The notes beneath the pieces are model-generated. The model saw only the letters and a list, made by a program, of their open reading frames with translations, searched no databases and had not been told where the DNA came from. 64,000 bases of DNA, from the NCBI RefSeq assembly GCF_001645105.1, contig NZ_LKEG01000026.1, positions 197,895 to 261,894 of the forward strand, read 5' to 3'. Shown piece after piece: positions 43,500 through 54,024 of the stretch (position 1 is the first letter of the stretch; the number at the start of each line of letters is the position of its first letter). The position numbers were made by a program, and so were the translations under genes. Source of the DNA: Pseudomonas marginalis. GTDB taxonomy: Bacteria; Pseudomonadota; Gammaproteobacteria; Pseudomonadales; Pseudomonadaceae.

Positions 43500-43796
43500 A
43501 TGAGCCAAGCACTGCAACGCATTGATGAAACCCGTGAGGCGCTGATGGGCGCGCTGGCGGACCGCAACTGGGACGCCATCGGCGAACTGGACCTGGGCTG
43601 CCGTCACGTGATCGACGAAGTGCTCAGCGAAGCACCGGTAGATGAGGATGCGTTGCGGGAGAAGCTTGAAAGCTTGCTGGCGGTATACCAGCAACTACTT
43701 GAGGTGACGACTGGCGAGCGCCAGGCGATTTTCGAAGAGATGTCGCAGATCAACCAAGCGAAAAACGCGTCAAAGGTTTACCATCTGTTCGGCTGA
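43500..43796 (+). CDS. FliT-like flagellar chaperone
   Basis: 98 residues, acidic and all-helical (MSQALQRIDETREALMGALADRNWDAIGELDLGCRHVIDEVLSE, ending INQAKNASKVYHLFG). Position after fliS and size match the FliT-type chaperone for FliD, though sequence similarity in this family is low, so the name is inferred from context. In P. aeruginosa the gene in this slot precedes fleQ as here. Confidence 0.75.
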   Translation: MSQALQRIDETREALMGALADRNWDAIGELDLGCRHVIDEVLSEAPVDEDALREKLESLLAVYQQLLEVTTGERQAIFEEMSQINQAKNASKVYHLFG

Positions 43797-43967
43797 ACAG
43801 TCGCAGTTAATCCTACCGGTGCGTCATAAATTTGACCGTGCCAGCTTTTTTGACTTAACTAGTGCTGTTTTCAGATTTCAGACGTCTAGTAAGGTAAGAA
43901 GTCTTACAGGCGCCTCGATTGCCCTCAATCTCGGGGCAGGAAGTTTTACTAGGGAAGTTGCTATTGC

Positions 43968-45443
43968 ATGTGGCGTGAAACCAAAATTCTGCTGATCGAT
44001 GACGATAGCGTCCGCCGCCGCGACTTGGCGGTGATTTTAAATTTTCTCGGTGAAGAAAATTTGCCCTGCGGCAGCCATGATTGGCAGCAGGTGGTCAGCT
44101 CATTGTCGTCGAGCCGTGAAGTCATATGCGTGCTGATCGGGACGGTAAACGCTCCTGGCGCTGTTTTGGGCTTGTTAAAGACACTGTCTACCTGGGATGA
44201 GTTCCTTCCCGTGTTGCTAATGGGCGATATTTCTTCTGTCGAGCTGCCGGAAGACCAGCGCCGCCGCGTGCTTTCCACCCTGGAAATGCCCCCCAGCTAC
44301 AGCAAATTGCTCGACTCCCTGCACCGCGCCCAGGTCTATCGCGAGATGTACGACCAGGCCCGCGAGCGCGGTCGTCATCGCGAACCCAACCTGTTCCGCA
44401 GCCTGGTCGGCACCAGCCGCGCCATCCAGCACGTACGCCAGATGATGCAGCAAGTGGCCGACACCGACGCCAGCGTGCTGATCCTCGGCGAGTCCGGCAC
44501 GGGCAAGGAAGTGGTCGCACGCAACCTGCACTATCACTCCAAGCGCCGCGACGGGCCTTTTGTGCCGGTCAACTGCGGGGCGATCCCGGCAGAGCTGCTC
44601 GAAAGCGAATTGTTCGGCCATGAGAAGGGCGCCTTTACCGGGGCGATCACCAGCCGTGCCGGGCGTTTCGAGCTGGCCAACGGCGGCACCCTGTTCCTTG
44701 ACGAAATCGGCGACATGCCACTGCCGATGCAAGTCAAACTGCTGCGCGTGTTGCAGGAGCGCACCTTCGAACGCGTGGGCAGCAACAAGACCCAGAGCGT
44801 CGATGTACGCATCATCGCGGCGACCCACAAGAACCTCGAAAGCATGATCGAGGTCGGCAGCTTCCGCGAAGACCTGTACTACCGCCTCAACGTATTCCCT
44901 ATCGAGATGGCCCCGTTGCGTGAGCGCGTGGAAGACATCCCGCTGCTGATGAACGAACTGATCTCGCGCATGGAACACGAAAAGCGCGGCTCGATCCGCT
45001 TCAACTCCGCCGCGATCATGTCCCTGTGCCGTCACGGCTGGCCAGGTAACGTGCGCGAGTTGGCGAACCTGGTGGAGCGCATGGCGATCATGCACCCCTA
45101 CGGTGTGATCGGCGTGGTCGAGTTGCCGAAGAAATTCCGCTACGTCGACGACGAAGACGAGCAACTGGTCGACAGCCTGCGCAGCGACATGGAAGAGCGG
45201 GTGGCCATCAACGGTCATACCCCGGATTTCGGCTCCACTGCCATGCTGCCGCCCGAAGGCCTGGACCTGAAGGACTACCTCGGCAACCTGGAACAAGGCC
45301 TGATCCAACAGGCCCTGGACGACGCCAACGGCATCGTCGCCCGCGCCGCCGAGCGCCTGCGTATCCGTCGAACCACGCTGGTGGAGAAGATGCGCAAGTA
45401 CGGTATGAGCCGCAAAGAAGGTGATGAACAGGCGGATGATTGA
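43968..45443 (+). CDS. fleQ: Master flagellar regulator FleQ
   Basis: 491 residues. The N-terminal receiver-like FleQ domain lacks an acceptor Asp (VICVLIGTV where receivers have VLLD). The AAA+ domain has Walker A GESGTGKE (174-181) and the sigma-54 contact loop GAFTGA (221-226), and the C-terminus is a Fis-type helix-turn-helix ([21 protein letters not shown]). FleQ binds cyclic-di-GMP, activates flagellar sigma-54 promoters and represses exopolysaccharide genes. It is transcribed separately, 171 bases after the FliT-like gene, with no -24/-12 site of its own visible, consistent with the top of the cascade. Confidence 0.97.
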   Translation: MWRETKILLIDDDSVRRRDLAVILNFLGEENLPCGSHDWQQVVSSLSSSREVICVLIGTVNAPGAVLGLLKTLSTWDEFLPVLLMGDISSVELPEDQRRRVLSTLEMPPSYSKLLDSLHRAQVYREMYDQARERGRHREPNLFRSLVGTSRAIQHVRQMMQQVADTDASVLILGESGTGKEVVARNLHYHSKRRDGPFVPVNCGAIPAELLESELFGHEKGAFTGAITSRAGRFELANGGTLFLDEIGDMPLPMQVKLLRVLQERTFERVGSNKTQSVDVRIIAATHKNLESMIEVGSFREDLYYRLNVFPIEMAPLRERVEDIPLLMNELISRMEHEKRGSIRFNSAAIMSLCRHGWPGNVRELANLVERMAIMHPYGVIGVVELPKKFRYVDDEDEQLVDSLRSDMEERVAINGHTPDFGSTAMLPPEGLDLKDYLGNLEQGLIQQALDDANGIVARAAERLRIRRTTLVEKMRKYGMSRKEGDEQADD

Positions 45444-45484
45444 CGCCTGTTTTTCAAGTTACTGTTTTGTAGGTAGTTTTTTTT

Positions 45485-45500
45485 CGGCACAAGTATTGCT
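45485..45500 (+). promoter_or_regulatory. Sigma-54 promoter of fleSR
   Basis: CGGCACAAGTATTGCT has GG (45486-45487) and GC (45498-45499) exactly 10 bases apart. It is 50 bases before fleS. FleQ is the expected activator. Confidence 0.88.
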
Positions 45501-45550
45501 ACAGCCCTCGCAACGTTCCGTTTAACTGACGGTCAGCCAAGCGAGAGAGC

Positions 45551-46765
45551 ATGATGCCCCACGCCGCCCAACTATCTACGGCCCCTGCCATCCAGGGGCT
45601 GGTCCCGCCTGTAGAACCGCCGACCCGGCAGGGTCTTGAACAGGCGTTCTCGCAGTTCAACCAGATGTCGAGCCAACTGACCGATTCCTACAGCCTGCTC
45701 GAGGCCCGGGTTTCCGAGCTCAAGGGCGAGTTGGCGGTGGTCAGTGCCCAGCGCATGGAAGAGCTGGCCGAGAAAGAGCGCTTGGCCAACCGTCTGCAAA
45801 ACCTGCTGTCGCTGTTGCCCGGTGGCGTGATCGTCATCGACGAAGAAGGCCGCGTCCGCGAAGCCAACCCGGCCGCCTGCGACATGCTCGGGCTGCCGCT
45901 CGAAGGTGAGCTATGGCGCCACGTCATCACCCGCTGCTTTGCGCCGCGTGAAGACGACGGCCACGAAATCTCCCTCAAGGACGGGCGCCGTCTGTCCATC
46001 GCTACGCGTTCCCTGGACGCAGAGCCGGGCCAATTGGTGCTGCTCAACGACCTGACTGAAACCCGGCACCTGCAAGACCAACTGGCGCGCCACGAGCGGT
46101 TGTCGTCGTTGGGACGCATGGTCGCTTCTCTGGCGCATCAGATCCGCACACCGCTGTCGGCCGCGTTGATCTACGCCAGTCATTTGACTGATGAACAATT
46201 GCCCGTCGCCACCCACCAACGTTTTGCTGGTCGGCTCAAGGAGCGCCTGCATGAGTTGGAGCACCAAGTGCGCGACATGCTGGTGTTTGCCCGCGGCGAA
46301 TTGCCGCTGACCGACCGCATCACGCCGGCCGAGTTGATGCAGGCCCTGCAAGCGGCGGCCGCTACCCATATCCAGGACGTGCACGTGCGTTGGCAGTGCG
46401 ACAGCCACCTCGGCGAGCTGCTGTGCAACCGCGACACGCTGGTCGGTTCGCTGCTCAACCTCATCGAGAACGCCACCCAGGCCAGCGGCCCCGGCGCGCG
46501 GCTCAAGGTGCACCTGTACAACCGCGAGCAAAACCTGCGCCTGTGCATCAGCGACAGCGGCAGCGGTATCGAGCCCGCCGTGCTGCAGCGTTTGGGCGAA
46601 CCTTTTTTCACCACCAAGACCAACGGTACCGGCCTCGGCCTGACCGTGGTCAAGGCCGTGGCACGTGCGCATCAGGGAGAATTGCAGCTGCATTCCCGGG
46701 TTGGGCGTGGCACCTGTGCATTGATGACCTTGCCGCTGTTTTCATGCGCGGCAAGCGCGGAGTAA
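45551..46765 (+). CDS. fleS: Sensor histidine kinase FleS
   Basis: 404 residues, soluble with no membrane helix. A coiled coil (about 35-85) leads to a PAS domain (VIVIDEEGRVREANPAACDMLGLP), then the phospho-acceptor His196 in MVASLAHQIRTPLSAAL and a HATPase domain (LLNLIENATQASGPG, SDSGSGIEP, FFTTKTNGTGLGLTVVKAV). It phosphorylates FleR, eight bases downstream, to turn on class III flagellar genes. ATG 45551 or 45554 may be used; GAGAGAG lies upstream. Confidence 0.96.
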   Translation: MMPHAAQLSTAPAIQGLVPPVEPPTRQGLEQAFSQFNQMSSQLTDSYSLLEARVSELKGELAVVSAQRMEELAEKERLANRLQNLLSLLPGGVIVIDEEGRVREANPAACDMLGLPLEGELWRHVITRCFAPREDDGHEISLKDGRRLSIATRSLDAEPGQLVLLNDLTETRHLQDQLARHERLSSLGRMVASLAHQIRTPLSAALIYASHLTDEQLPVATHQRFAGRLKERLHELEHQVRDMLVFARGELPLTDRITPAELMQALQAAAATHIQDVHVRWQCDSHLGELLCNRDTLVGSLLNLIENATQASGPGARLKVHLYNREQNLRLCISDSGSGIEPAVLQRLGEPFFTTKTNGTGLGLTVVKAVARAHQGELQLHSRVGRGTCALMTLPLFSCAASAE

Positions 46766-46772
46766 AAAGGTT

Positions 46773-48149
46773 ATGGCTATCAAGGTTCTATTGGTGGAAG
46801 ACGATCGCGCCCTGCGTGAAGCATTGGCTGACACGCTGCTGTTGGCGGGCCACGATTACCGGGCGGTCGGTTCTGCCGAGGACGCCTTGGAGGCGGTGGA
46901 GCAGGAGTCCTTCAGCCTGGTGGTCAGCGATGTAAACATGCCTGGCATGGACGGCCATCAACTGCTCAGCCTGCTGCGCGCGCGTCAACCGCAGTTGCCG
47001 GTGTTGCTGATGACCGCCCACGGCGCTGTCGAGCGCGCGGTGGATGCAATGCGTCAGGGCGCGGCGGATTACCTGGTCAAGCCATTCGAACCTAAGGCGT
47101 TGATTGAGCTGGTCGCACGGCATGCCTTGGGCGTGATCCCGGCCAGTGACGGCGAAGGTCCGATTGCCTTCGAACCCGCCAGTGCACAATTGCTGGAGCT
47201 GGCGGCCCGCGTGGCGCGCAGTGATTCCACCGTGTTGATTTCCGGCGAGTCCGGCACCGGCAAGGAAGTGCTGGCGCGTTACATCCATCAGCAGTCGACC
47301 CGCGCCAAGCAGCCGTTTATCGCCATCAACTGCGCGGCGATCCCCGACAACATGCTCGAAGCCACGCTGTTCGGCCACGAAAAAGGCTCGTTCACCGGCG
47401 CCATCGCGGCCCAGGCAGGCAAGTTTGAACAGGCGGACGGTGGCACCATTCTGCTCGATGAAATCTCGGAAATGCCCCTGGGCCTGCAAGCCAAGTTGCT
47501 GCGGGTGCTGCAGGAGCGTGAAGTGGAGCGCGTCGGCGCGCGCAAGCCGATCCAGCTGGATATCCGCGTGGTCGCCACCACCAACCGCGACCTGGCGGGT
47601 GAAGTGGCGGCGGGGCGCTTCCGTGAGGATTTGTTCTACCGCCTGTCGGTGTTCCCCCTGGCCTGGCGCCCGTTGCGCGAGCGCCCGGCGGATATCATTC
47701 CGCTGGCCGAGCGCCTGTTGAACAACCACGTCAAAAAAATGAAGCATGCCCAGGCACGCCTGTCGGCCGAGGCCCAGGCTTGCCTGATCAGCTATCCGTG
47801 GCCGGGCAACGTGCGGGAGTTGGACAACGCCATCCAGCGCGCGCTGATCCTGCAACAGGGCGGCCTGATCCAGCCCCAGGATTTCTGCCTGGCCATGGGC
47901 AGCGGCGTCGCGCCGCTGCCCACCCTGGCGCCCGCGCCAATCGTCGCCGAAACCGAAACCGCGGGTGCGCTGGGTGACGACCTGCGTCGGCGCGAATTCC
48001 AGATGATCATCGACACCCTGCGATCCGAGCGCGGTCGCCGCAAAGAGGCCGCCGAGCGCCTGGGCATCAGCCCACGGACTTTGCGCTACAAGCTGGCACA
48101 GATGCGCGACGCCGGAATGGATGTGGAAGCGTATCTTTTCGCCACATAA
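46773..48149 (+). CDS. fleR: Sigma-54-dependent response regulator FleR
   Basis: 458 residues. The receiver domain has acceptor Asp53 (LVVSDVNMPGMDG) and Lys at LVKPF. The AAA+ domain has Walker A GESGTGKE (158-165), but its sigma-54 contact loop reads GSFTGA (205-210) instead of GAFTGA. The C-terminal helix-turn-helix is GRRKEAAERLGISPRTLRYKL. It activates class III sigma-54 promoters for rod, ring and hook genes. Cotranscribed with fleS. Confidence 0.96.
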   Translation: MAIKVLLVEDDRALREALADTLLLAGHDYRAVGSAEDALEAVEQESFSLVVSDVNMPGMDGHQLLSLLRARQPQLPVLLMTAHGAVERAVDAMRQGAADYLVKPFEPKALIELVARHALGVIPASDGEGPIAFEPASAQLLELAARVARSDSTVLISGESGTGKEVLARYIHQQSTRAKQPFIAINCAAIPDNMLEATLFGHEKGSFTGAIAAQAGKFEQADGGTILLDEISEMPLGLQAKLLRVLQEREVERVGARKPIQLDIRVVATTNRDLAGEVAAGRFREDLFYRLSVFPLAWRPLRERPADIIPLAERLLNNHVKKMKHAQARLSAEAQACLISYPWPGNVRELDNAIQRALILQQGGLIQPQDFCLAMGSGVAPLPTLAPAPIVAETETAGALGDDLRRREFQMIIDTLRSERGRRKEAAERLGISPRTLRYKLAQMRDAGMDVEAYLFAT

Positions 48150-48203
48150 CTGGTAACAAGGTCGACAACCTTTGTCGCCTTTTCTTACGAGTTGATCCAG
48201 AGC

Positions 48204-48219
48204 TGGCACCCTTGTTGCT
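48204..48219 (+). promoter_or_regulatory. Sigma-54 promoter of the fliE operon
   Basis: TGGCACCCTTGTTGCT is a near-perfect -24/-12 site: GG at 48205-48206 and GC at 48217-48218, 10 bases apart. It lies 62 bases before fliE and drives fliEFGHIJ. Confidence 0.95.
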
Positions 48220-48280
48220 ACCTCCCTAGTAATTGCGGCGTAGCGTCAAAAAACATGCGGGTTGTCGGAGAGAGAAGTTC

Positions 48281-48610
48281 ATGAGCCAGGGTATTGAGTT
48301 CAATCGGTTGATGTTGGATATGCGCTCCATGCAAATGGATGCCATGGCTCAACCGAAATCTGTCGCGCCAGCGCCAGAATTGGGCCAAAGCAGCTTCGCC
48401 GACATGCTCGGCCAGGCCATCAACAAAGTCAGTGACACCCAGCAAGCCTCCAGCCAGTTGGCCAACGCCTTCGAGATCGGCAAAAGCGGCGTGGACCTTA
48501 CCGATGTGATGGTTGCCTCGCAAAAGGCCAGTGTTTCGTTCCAGGCGTTGACCCAGGTGCGTAACAAGCTGGTTCAGGCCTATCAAGACATCATGCAGAT
48601 GCCGGTTTAA
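48281..48610 (+). CDS. fliE: Flagellar hook-basal body complex protein FliE
   Basis: 109 residues, the usual length. The C-terminal half contains [71 protein letters not shown], the conserved FliE coil that connects the MS-ring to the rod. I use ATG 48281 (GGAGAGAGAAG upstream); the frame is open from 48233 without family character. First gene of the operon. Confidence 0.96.
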   Translation: MSQGIEFNRLMLDMRSMQMDAMAQPKSVAPAPELGQSSFADMLGQAINKVSDTQQASSQLANAFEIGKSGVDLTDVMVASQKASVSFQALTQVRNKLVQAYQDIMQMPV

Positions 48611-48626
48611 GGACGAGATTTAAGTC

Positions 48627-50408
48627 ATGGCAGAAGCAGTCGTGGACAACGCACCCGCCAAGGCAGACGGCAAGCCGCCGCTGTTTGGCCTGTCGTTCCT
48701 GGAAAACCTCTCCGAAATGACCATGTTGCGTCAGGTGGGCCTGATGGTCGGCCTGGCTGCCAGCGTGGCGATTGGTTTTGCCGTGGTGTTGTGGTCGCAG
48801 CAACCCGATTACCGGCCGCTGTATGGCAGCCTGGCGGGCATGGATTCCAAGCAGATCATGGAAACCCTGGCCGCCGCCGATATCGCCTACACCGTGGAGC
48901 CCAACTCCGGGGCCTTGCTGGTCAAGGCCGACGATGTAGCCCGTGCACGCATGAAGCTCGCGGCAGCCGGCGTGACCCCGTCCGACAGCAACATCGGGTT
49001 TGAAATCCTCGACAAGGACCAGGGCCTGGGGACCAGCCAGTTCATGGAAGCCACTCGCTACCGTCGTGGCCTGGAAGGCGAACTGGCGCGCACCATCTCC
49101 AGCCTGAACAACGTCAAGGGTGCACGCGTGCACCTGGCCATTCCGAAAAGCTCAGTGTTTGTGCGCGATGAGCGCAAGCCGAGCGCCTCGGTATTGGTCG
49201 AACTGTTCTCCGGCCGCTCCCTGGAGCCGGGCCAGGTACTGGCGATCATCAACCTGGTGGCCACCAGCGTTCCTGAGTTGAGCAAGTCGCAGATCACCGT
49301 CGTCGACCAAAAGGGCAACCTGCTGTCCGACCAGGGCGAAAACTCCGCGCTGACCCAGGCCGGTAAGCAGTTCGACTACAGCCGCCGTGTAGAAAGCATG
49401 CTCACCCAGCGTGTGCATAACATCCTGCAACCGGTGCTGGGCAACGACCGCTACAAGGCTGAAGTGTCCGCCGACGTGGACTTCAGCGCCGTCGAGTCGA
49501 CCTCCGAGCAATTCAACCCGGACCAGCCGGCGCTGCGCAGCGAGCAATCCACCAGCGAACAACGCACTGCCGCCAACGGCCCGCCGCAAGGTGTACCGGG
49601 TGCCCTGAGCAACCAACCACCAGCGCCGGCCTCGGCCCCGCAAACCACCGGTGGCGCTGCCGCTACCGCCGGCGCGATCCAGCCGGGCCAACCGCTATTG
49701 GACGCCAACGGCCAGCAGATCATGGACCCGGCCACCGGCCAGCCGATGCTCGCACCGTACCCGGCGGACAAGCGTAACCAGTCCACCAAGAACTTTGAGC
49801 TGGACCGCTCCATCAGCCACACCAAGCAGCAACAAGGCCGCGTCAATCGCCTGTCGGTGTCGGTGGTGGTCGATGACCAAGTCAAGGTCAATGCGGCAGA
49901 TGGCGCCGTTACCCGTGCCCCGTGGAGCGCCGATGAATTGGCGCGCTTCACTCGATTGGTGCAGGACGCCGTCGGTTTCGATGCCAGCCGTGGCGACAGT
50001 GTCAGCGTGATCAACATGCCGTTCTCCGCCGAGCGTGGCGAAGTGATCGCTGAGCCGGCGTTCTACTCGCAGCCGTGGTTCTGGGACATCGTCAAGCAAG
50101 TGTTGGGTGTGTTGTTCATCCTGGTACTGGTGTTCGGCGTGCTGCGCCCAGTGCTCAACAACATCACCGGCAACGGCAAGAAACAACTGGCGGCCTTCGG
50201 TGGCAGCGATGTCGAGTTGGGTGGCATGGGCGGCCTGGATGGCGAACTGGCCAACGACCGCGTCAGCCTCGGCGGCCCGCAAAGCATCCTGTTGCCGAGC
50301 CCGAGCGAAGGCTACGACGCTCAGTTGAACGCAATCAAAAGTCTGGTGGCAGAAGACCCGGGTCGTGTGGCCCAGGTCGTGAAAGAGTGGATTAACGCAG
50401 ATGAGTGA
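48627..50408 (+). CDS. fliF: Flagellar MS-ring protein FliF
   Basis: 593 residues. Two membrane helices (MVGLAASVAIGFAVVLWS near residue 40, WDIVKQVLGVLFILVLVFGVLRPVL near 490) bracket the periplasmic ring-building domains (YTVEPNSGALLVKADDVARARMKLAAAGV, EGELARTISSLNNVKGARVHLAIP). The cytoplasmic C-terminus (LNAIKSLVAEDPGRVAQVVKEWI) binds FliG. A Pro/Gln/Ala-rich loop lies at about 310-385. It overlaps fliG by 8 bases. Confidence 0.98.
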   Translation: MAEAVVDNAPAKADGKPPLFGLSFLENLSEMTMLRQVGLMVGLAASVAIGFAVVLWSQQPDYRPLYGSLAGMDSKQIMETLAAADIAYTVEPNSGALLVKADDVARARMKLAAAGVTPSDSNIGFEILDKDQGLGTSQFMEATRYRRGLEGELARTISSLNNVKGARVHLAIPKSSVFVRDERKPSASVLVELFSGRSLEPGQVLAIINLVATSVPELSKSQITVVDQKGNLLSDQGENSALTQAGKQFDYSRRVESMLTQRVHNILQPVLGNDRYKAEVSADVDFSAVESTSEQFNPDQPALRSEQSTSEQRTAANGPPQGVPGALSNQPPAPASAPQTTGGAAATAGAIQPGQPLLDANGQQIMDPATGQPMLAPYPADKRNQSTKNFELDRSISHTKQQQGRVNRLSVSVVVDDQVKVNAADGAVTRAPWSADELARFTRLVQDAVGFDASRGDSVSVINMPFSAERGEVIAEPAFYSQPWFWDIVKQVLGVLFILVLVFGVLRPVLNNITGNGKKQLAAFGGSDVELGGMGGLDGELANDRVSLGGPQSILLPSPSEGYDAQLNAIKSLVAEDPGRVAQVVKEWINADE

Positions 50409-51417
50409 TCGAGCCGCTGTTGCCAAACTTACCAAGGTCGACAAAGCCGCAGTCCTGTTGCTGTCCCTCGGTGAAACCGACGCCGCCCAAGTGCTGCGCC
50501 ACATGGGCCCCAAAGAAGTTCAGCGGGTGGGCGTGGCCATGGCGCAAATGCGCAATGTGCACCGTGAGCAAGTCGAACAGGTGATGAGCGAGTTCGTCGA
50601 GATCGTCGGCGACCAGACCAGCCTGGGCGTCGGCTCCGACAGTTACATCCGCAAGATGCTCACCTCGGCCCTGGGCGAAGACAAAGCCAACGGCCTGATC
50701 GACCGCATCCTGCTCGGTGGCAACACCAGCGGCCTCGACAGCCTGAAATGGATGGAGCCGCGCGCCGTTGCCGACGTGATCCGCTACGAGCACCCGCAGA
50801 TCCAGGCGATCGTGGTGGCCTATCTCGACCCGGACCAGGCCGGTGAAGTGCTGGGCCACTTCGACCATAAAGTGCGCCTGGACATCATCCTGCGCGTGTC
50901 GTCGCTGAACACTGTGCAGCCGGCGGCCCTCAAAGAGCTCAACACTATTCTGGAGAAGCAGTTCTCCGGCAACTCGAATGCCTCGCGTACCACTTTGGGT
51001 GGCATCAAGCGCGCGGCCGACATCATGAACTTCCTCGACAGCTCGGTCGAAGGCCAGTTGATGGACTCGATCCGCGAGATCGACGACACCCTGTCCGGCC
51101 AGATCGAAGACCTCATGTTTGTGTTCAACAACCTCTCCGATGTCGACGACCGTGGCATCCAGGCGTTGCTGCGCGAAGTGTCCTCCGACGTGCTGGTGCT
51201 GGCCCTCAAGGGCTCCGACGAAGGCGTCAAGGAAAAGATCTTCAAGAACATGTCCAAGCGTGCCTCGGAACTGTTGCGCGACGACCTGGAAGCCAAGGGG
51301 CCGGTGCGCGTCAGCGACGTCGAAACCGCGCAGAAAGAGATCCTCACCATTGCCCGCCGTATGGCCGAAGCCGGAGAAATCGTTCTCGGCGGGAAGGGCG
51401 GCGAAGAAATGATTTAA
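50401..51417 (+). CDS. fliG: Flagellar motor switch protein FliG
   Basis: 338 residues. N-terminal VDKAAVLLLSLGETDAAQVLRHMGPKEVQRVGVAM binds FliF; the EHPQ motif (YEHPQIQAIVVAYLDPDQAGEVL) marks the middle domain; the C-terminal charged helix (DVLVLALKGSDEGVKEKIFKNMSKRASELLRDDLEAKGPVRVSDVE) meets the stator. Start overlaps the fliF stop. Confidence 0.98.
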   Translation: MSDRAAVAKLTKVDKAAVLLLSLGETDAAQVLRHMGPKEVQRVGVAMAQMRNVHREQVEQVMSEFVEIVGDQTSLGVGSDSYIRKMLTSALGEDKANGLIDRILLGGNTSGLDSLKWMEPRAVADVIRYEHPQIQAIVVAYLDPDQAGEVLGHFDHKVRLDIILRVSSLNTVQPAALKELNTILEKQFSGNSNASRTTLGGIKRAADIMNFLDSSVEGQLMDSIREIDDTLSGQIEDLMFVFNNLSDVDDRGIQALLREVSSDVLVLALKGSDEGVKEKIFKNMSKRASELLRDDLEAKGPVRVSDVETAQKEILTIARRMAEAGEIVLGGKGGEEMI

Positions 51418-51427
51418 GGCGCTTTCC

Positions 51428-52192
51428 ATGTCGAACAAAGATGAGGCTCCCAGCGATCTGATTCGCGCGCGGGATGTCGGCGGGTTCGACATCTGGTCGT
51501 TGCCCAGCTTCGATCCGCATGTGCCCGAGCCCGAGCCGGAACCGGTTGAAGAGCCGCCGGTGGAAATGGAAGAAGTGCCGCTGGATGAAGTCCAGCCGCT
51601 GACCCTGGAAGAGTTGGAAAGCATCCGCCAGGAGGCCTACAACGAAGGCTTCGCCGCCGGTGAAAAAGATGGTTTTCGCAGCACCACCCTCAAAGTGCGC
51701 CAGGAAGCCGAGGCGGCGCTGAACGTCAAGCTGGGCAGCCTGGAGCGCTTGATGGGGGTGCTGTTCGACCCCATTGCCGAGCAGGATTCGCAGATCGAAA
51801 AGGCCATGGTCGGCCTGGTCGAGCACATCGCTCGCCAAGTGATCCAGCGCGAGCTGGTGCTGGACTCCAGCCATATCGAAAGCGTGATGCGCGAAGCCCT
51901 CAAGCTGCTGCCTCTGGGCGTCGGCAATGTGCGGTTGTACATCAACCCGCAGGATTTCGAACAGGTCAAAGCCCTGCGCGAGCGCCACGAAGAAACCTGG
52001 CGCATCGTCGAAGACGCCGCGTTACAGCCCGGCGGTTGCCGCGTCGAGACCGAACACAGTCGCATCGATGCGACGGTGGAAACCCGCATCAGCCAGATCA
52101 TGGCCAAGCTGCTGGACCAAGTGCATGAGCAGGTTCTGAACCCCGCCGAGCCTGACCTGAGCGTGGACCTGGACGCCCCCGATGCGCCTTGA
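51428..52192 (+). CDS. fliH: Flagellar assembly / export regulator FliH
   Basis: 254 residues. An acidic Pro/Glu-rich N-terminus ([19 protein letters not shown]) precedes a coiled coil ([12 protein letters not shown]...) and the V-ATPase E-like C-terminal domain ([51 protein letters not shown]). It binds and restrains the FliI ATPase at the export gate. It overlaps fliI by 11 bases. Confidence 0.93.
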   Translation: MSNKDEAPSDLIRARDVGGFDIWSLPSFDPHVPEPEPEPVEEPPVEMEEVPLDEVQPLTLEELESIRQEAYNEGFAAGEKDGFRSTTLKVRQEAEAALNVKLGSLERLMGVLFDPIAEQDSQIEKAMVGLVEHIARQVIQRELVLDSSHIESVMREALKLLPLGVGNVRLYINPQDFEQVKALRERHEETWRIVEDAALQPGGCRVETEHSRIDATVETRISQIMAKLLDQVHEQVLNPAEPDLSVDLDAPDAP

Positions 52193-53540
52193 TCGCACCA
52201 GCTTCGCCAAGCGCTTGAGCGGTTACGCCGAAGCCACAGCGTTGCCCGGCCAGCCGATCCTCGAAGGGCGCCTGTTGCGCATGGTCGGCCTGACCCTCGA
52301 AGCCGAAGGCCTGCGCGCTGCCATGGGCAGCCGCTGCATGGTCATCAACGACGACAGCTACCACCCGGTGCAAGTCGAAGCCGAAGTGATGGGCTTTTCC
52401 GGCAACAAGATTTTCCTGATGCCCGTGGGCAGCCTGGCGGGCATTGCCCCCGGCGCCCGTGTGGTGCCATTGGCCGACACCGGCCGCCTGCCGATGGGCA
52501 TGAGCATGCTCGGCCGCGTACTGGACGGTGCCGGTCGCGCGCTGGATGGCAAGGGCGGCATGAAGGCCGAAGATTGGGTGCCGATGGACGGCCCCACCAT
52601 CAACCCGCTCAACCGTAACCCCATCAGCGTGCCGCTGGACGTGGGCATTCGCAGCATCAACGGATTATTGACGGTCGGTCGCGGCCAGCGTCTGGGCCTG
52701 TTCGCCGGTACCGGCGTGGGTAAGTCGGTGTTGCTGGGCATGATGACGCGCTTTACCGAGGCCGACATCATCGTGGTGGGCCTGATCGGTGAGCGGGGCC
52801 GTGAGGTGAAGGAATTCATCGAGCACAGCCTCGGCGAAGAAGGCCTCAAGCGCTCCGTCGTGGTCGCCTCGCCGGCGGACGATGCGCCGCTGATGCGTTT
52901 GCGCGCCGCGATGTACTGCACGCGCATCGCTGAGTATTTTCGCGACAAGGGCAAGAACGTCCTGTTGCTGATGGACTCGCTCACGCGTTTTGCCCAGGCC
53001 CAGCGGGAAATCGCCCTGGCCATTGGCGAACCGCCTGCGACCAAGGGTTACCCGCCGTCGGTGTTCGCCAAGTTGCCCAAACTGGTGGAACGCGCCGGTA
53101 ATGCCGAGGCGGGCGGGGGCTCGATCACCGCGTTCTACACGGTGCTGTCCGAAGGCGATGACCAGCAGGACCCGATTGCCGACTCGGCGCGGGGCGTTCT
53201 CGACGGCCACATTGTGCTGTCGCGGCGTCTGGCCGAAGAAGGGCACTACCCGGCCATCGATATCGAAGCGTCCATCAGCCGGGTGATGCCGGCGGTGGTG
53301 ACCCCGGAACACATGGCCCGCGCGCAACACTTCAAGCAACTGTGGTCGCGCTACCAACAAAGCCGCGACTTGATCAGCGTCGGCGCCTACGTGGCCGGCG
53401 GTGATCGCGACACTGACCTGGCCATCGCCCTGCAACCGCAGCTGGTGACCTACTTGCGCCAAGGCCTCAACGACAAGATCAGCATGGGCGAAAGCGAAGC
53501 GCACCTGCAGTCGATCTTCGCCCCCGCGCCGGGCGGCTAA
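52182..53540 (+). CDS. fliI: Flagellum-specific ATP synthase FliI
   Basis: 452 residues, a homologue of the F1 beta subunit that powers export of flagellar parts. Walker A is AGTGVGKS (175-182), Walker B is [17 protein letters not shown], and the signature [24 protein letters not shown] follows. The start at 52182 lies within the end of fliH, a common coupled arrangement. Confidence 0.98.
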   Translation: MRLDRTSFAKRLSGYAEATALPGQPILEGRLLRMVGLTLEAEGLRAAMGSRCMVINDDSYHPVQVEAEVMGFSGNKIFLMPVGSLAGIAPGARVVPLADTGRLPMGMSMLGRVLDGAGRALDGKGGMKAEDWVPMDGPTINPLNRNPISVPLDVGIRSINGLLTVGRGQRLGLFAGTGVGKSVLLGMMTRFTEADIIVVGLIGERGREVKEFIEHSLGEEGLKRSVVVASPADDAPLMRLRAAMYCTRIAEYFRDKGKNVLLLMDSLTRFAQAQREIALAIGEPPATKGYPPSVFAKLPKLVERAGNAEAGGGSITAFYTVLSEGDDQQDPIADSARGVLDGHIVLSRRLAEEGHYPAIDIEASISRVMPAVVTPEHMARAQHFKQLWSRYQQSRDLISVGAYVAGGDRDTDLAIALQPQLVTYLRQGLNDKISMGESEAHLQSIFAPAPGG

Positions 53541-53543
53541 GCC

Positions 53544-53993
53544 ATGGCCAACAGCCGCGCCGCACGCCTGGCTCCGGTGGTGGACATGGCCGAAAAGGCC
53601 GAGAAAACCGCCGTTCAGCGCCTGGGTTATTTCCAGGGACAGGTGCGCCTGGCGGAAAGTAAACTCGGCGACCTGGAGCGTTTTCGCGGTGAATACCAGC
53701 AACAATGGATCGAACGCGGCGCCAAAGGCGTGTCGGGCCAGTGGTTGATGGGTTACCAGGGCTTTCTCAACCAGTTGGAAACGGCCGTCGGCCAGCAACG
53801 CCAGAGCCTGGCGTGGCACCAGAACAACCTCGATAAAGCGCGCGAGAGCTGGCAAGCGGCGTTTGCCCGGGTCGAAGGCCTGCGCAAGCTGGTGCAGCGC
53901 TATATCGACGAAGCGCGGGCACTTGAAGACAAACGCGAGCAAAAGCTGCTCGACGAACTCTCTCAGCGCCTTCCACGCCAAGAACAGTATTAA
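53544..53993 (+). CDS. fliJ: Flagellar export chaperone FliJ
   Basis: 149 residues, almost entirely coiled coil (LAPVVDMAEKAEKTAVQRLGYFQGQVRLAESKLGDLERFRGEYQQQW...). It resembles the gamma subunit stalk and works with FliI/FliH and FlhA in export. Start 3 bases after the fliI stop. Last gene of fliEFGHIJ; a REP pair follows. Confidence 0.93.
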   Translation: MANSRAARLAPVVDMAEKAEKTAVQRLGYFQGQVRLAESKLGDLERFRGEYQQQWIERGAKGVSGQWLMGYQGFLNQLETAVGQQRQSLAWHQNNLDKARESWQAAFARVEGLRKLVQRYIDEARALEDKREQKLLDELSQRLPRQEQY

Positions 53994-54024
53994 GGCGCGG
54001 GCTTACCTGCGATGACACACGCGT

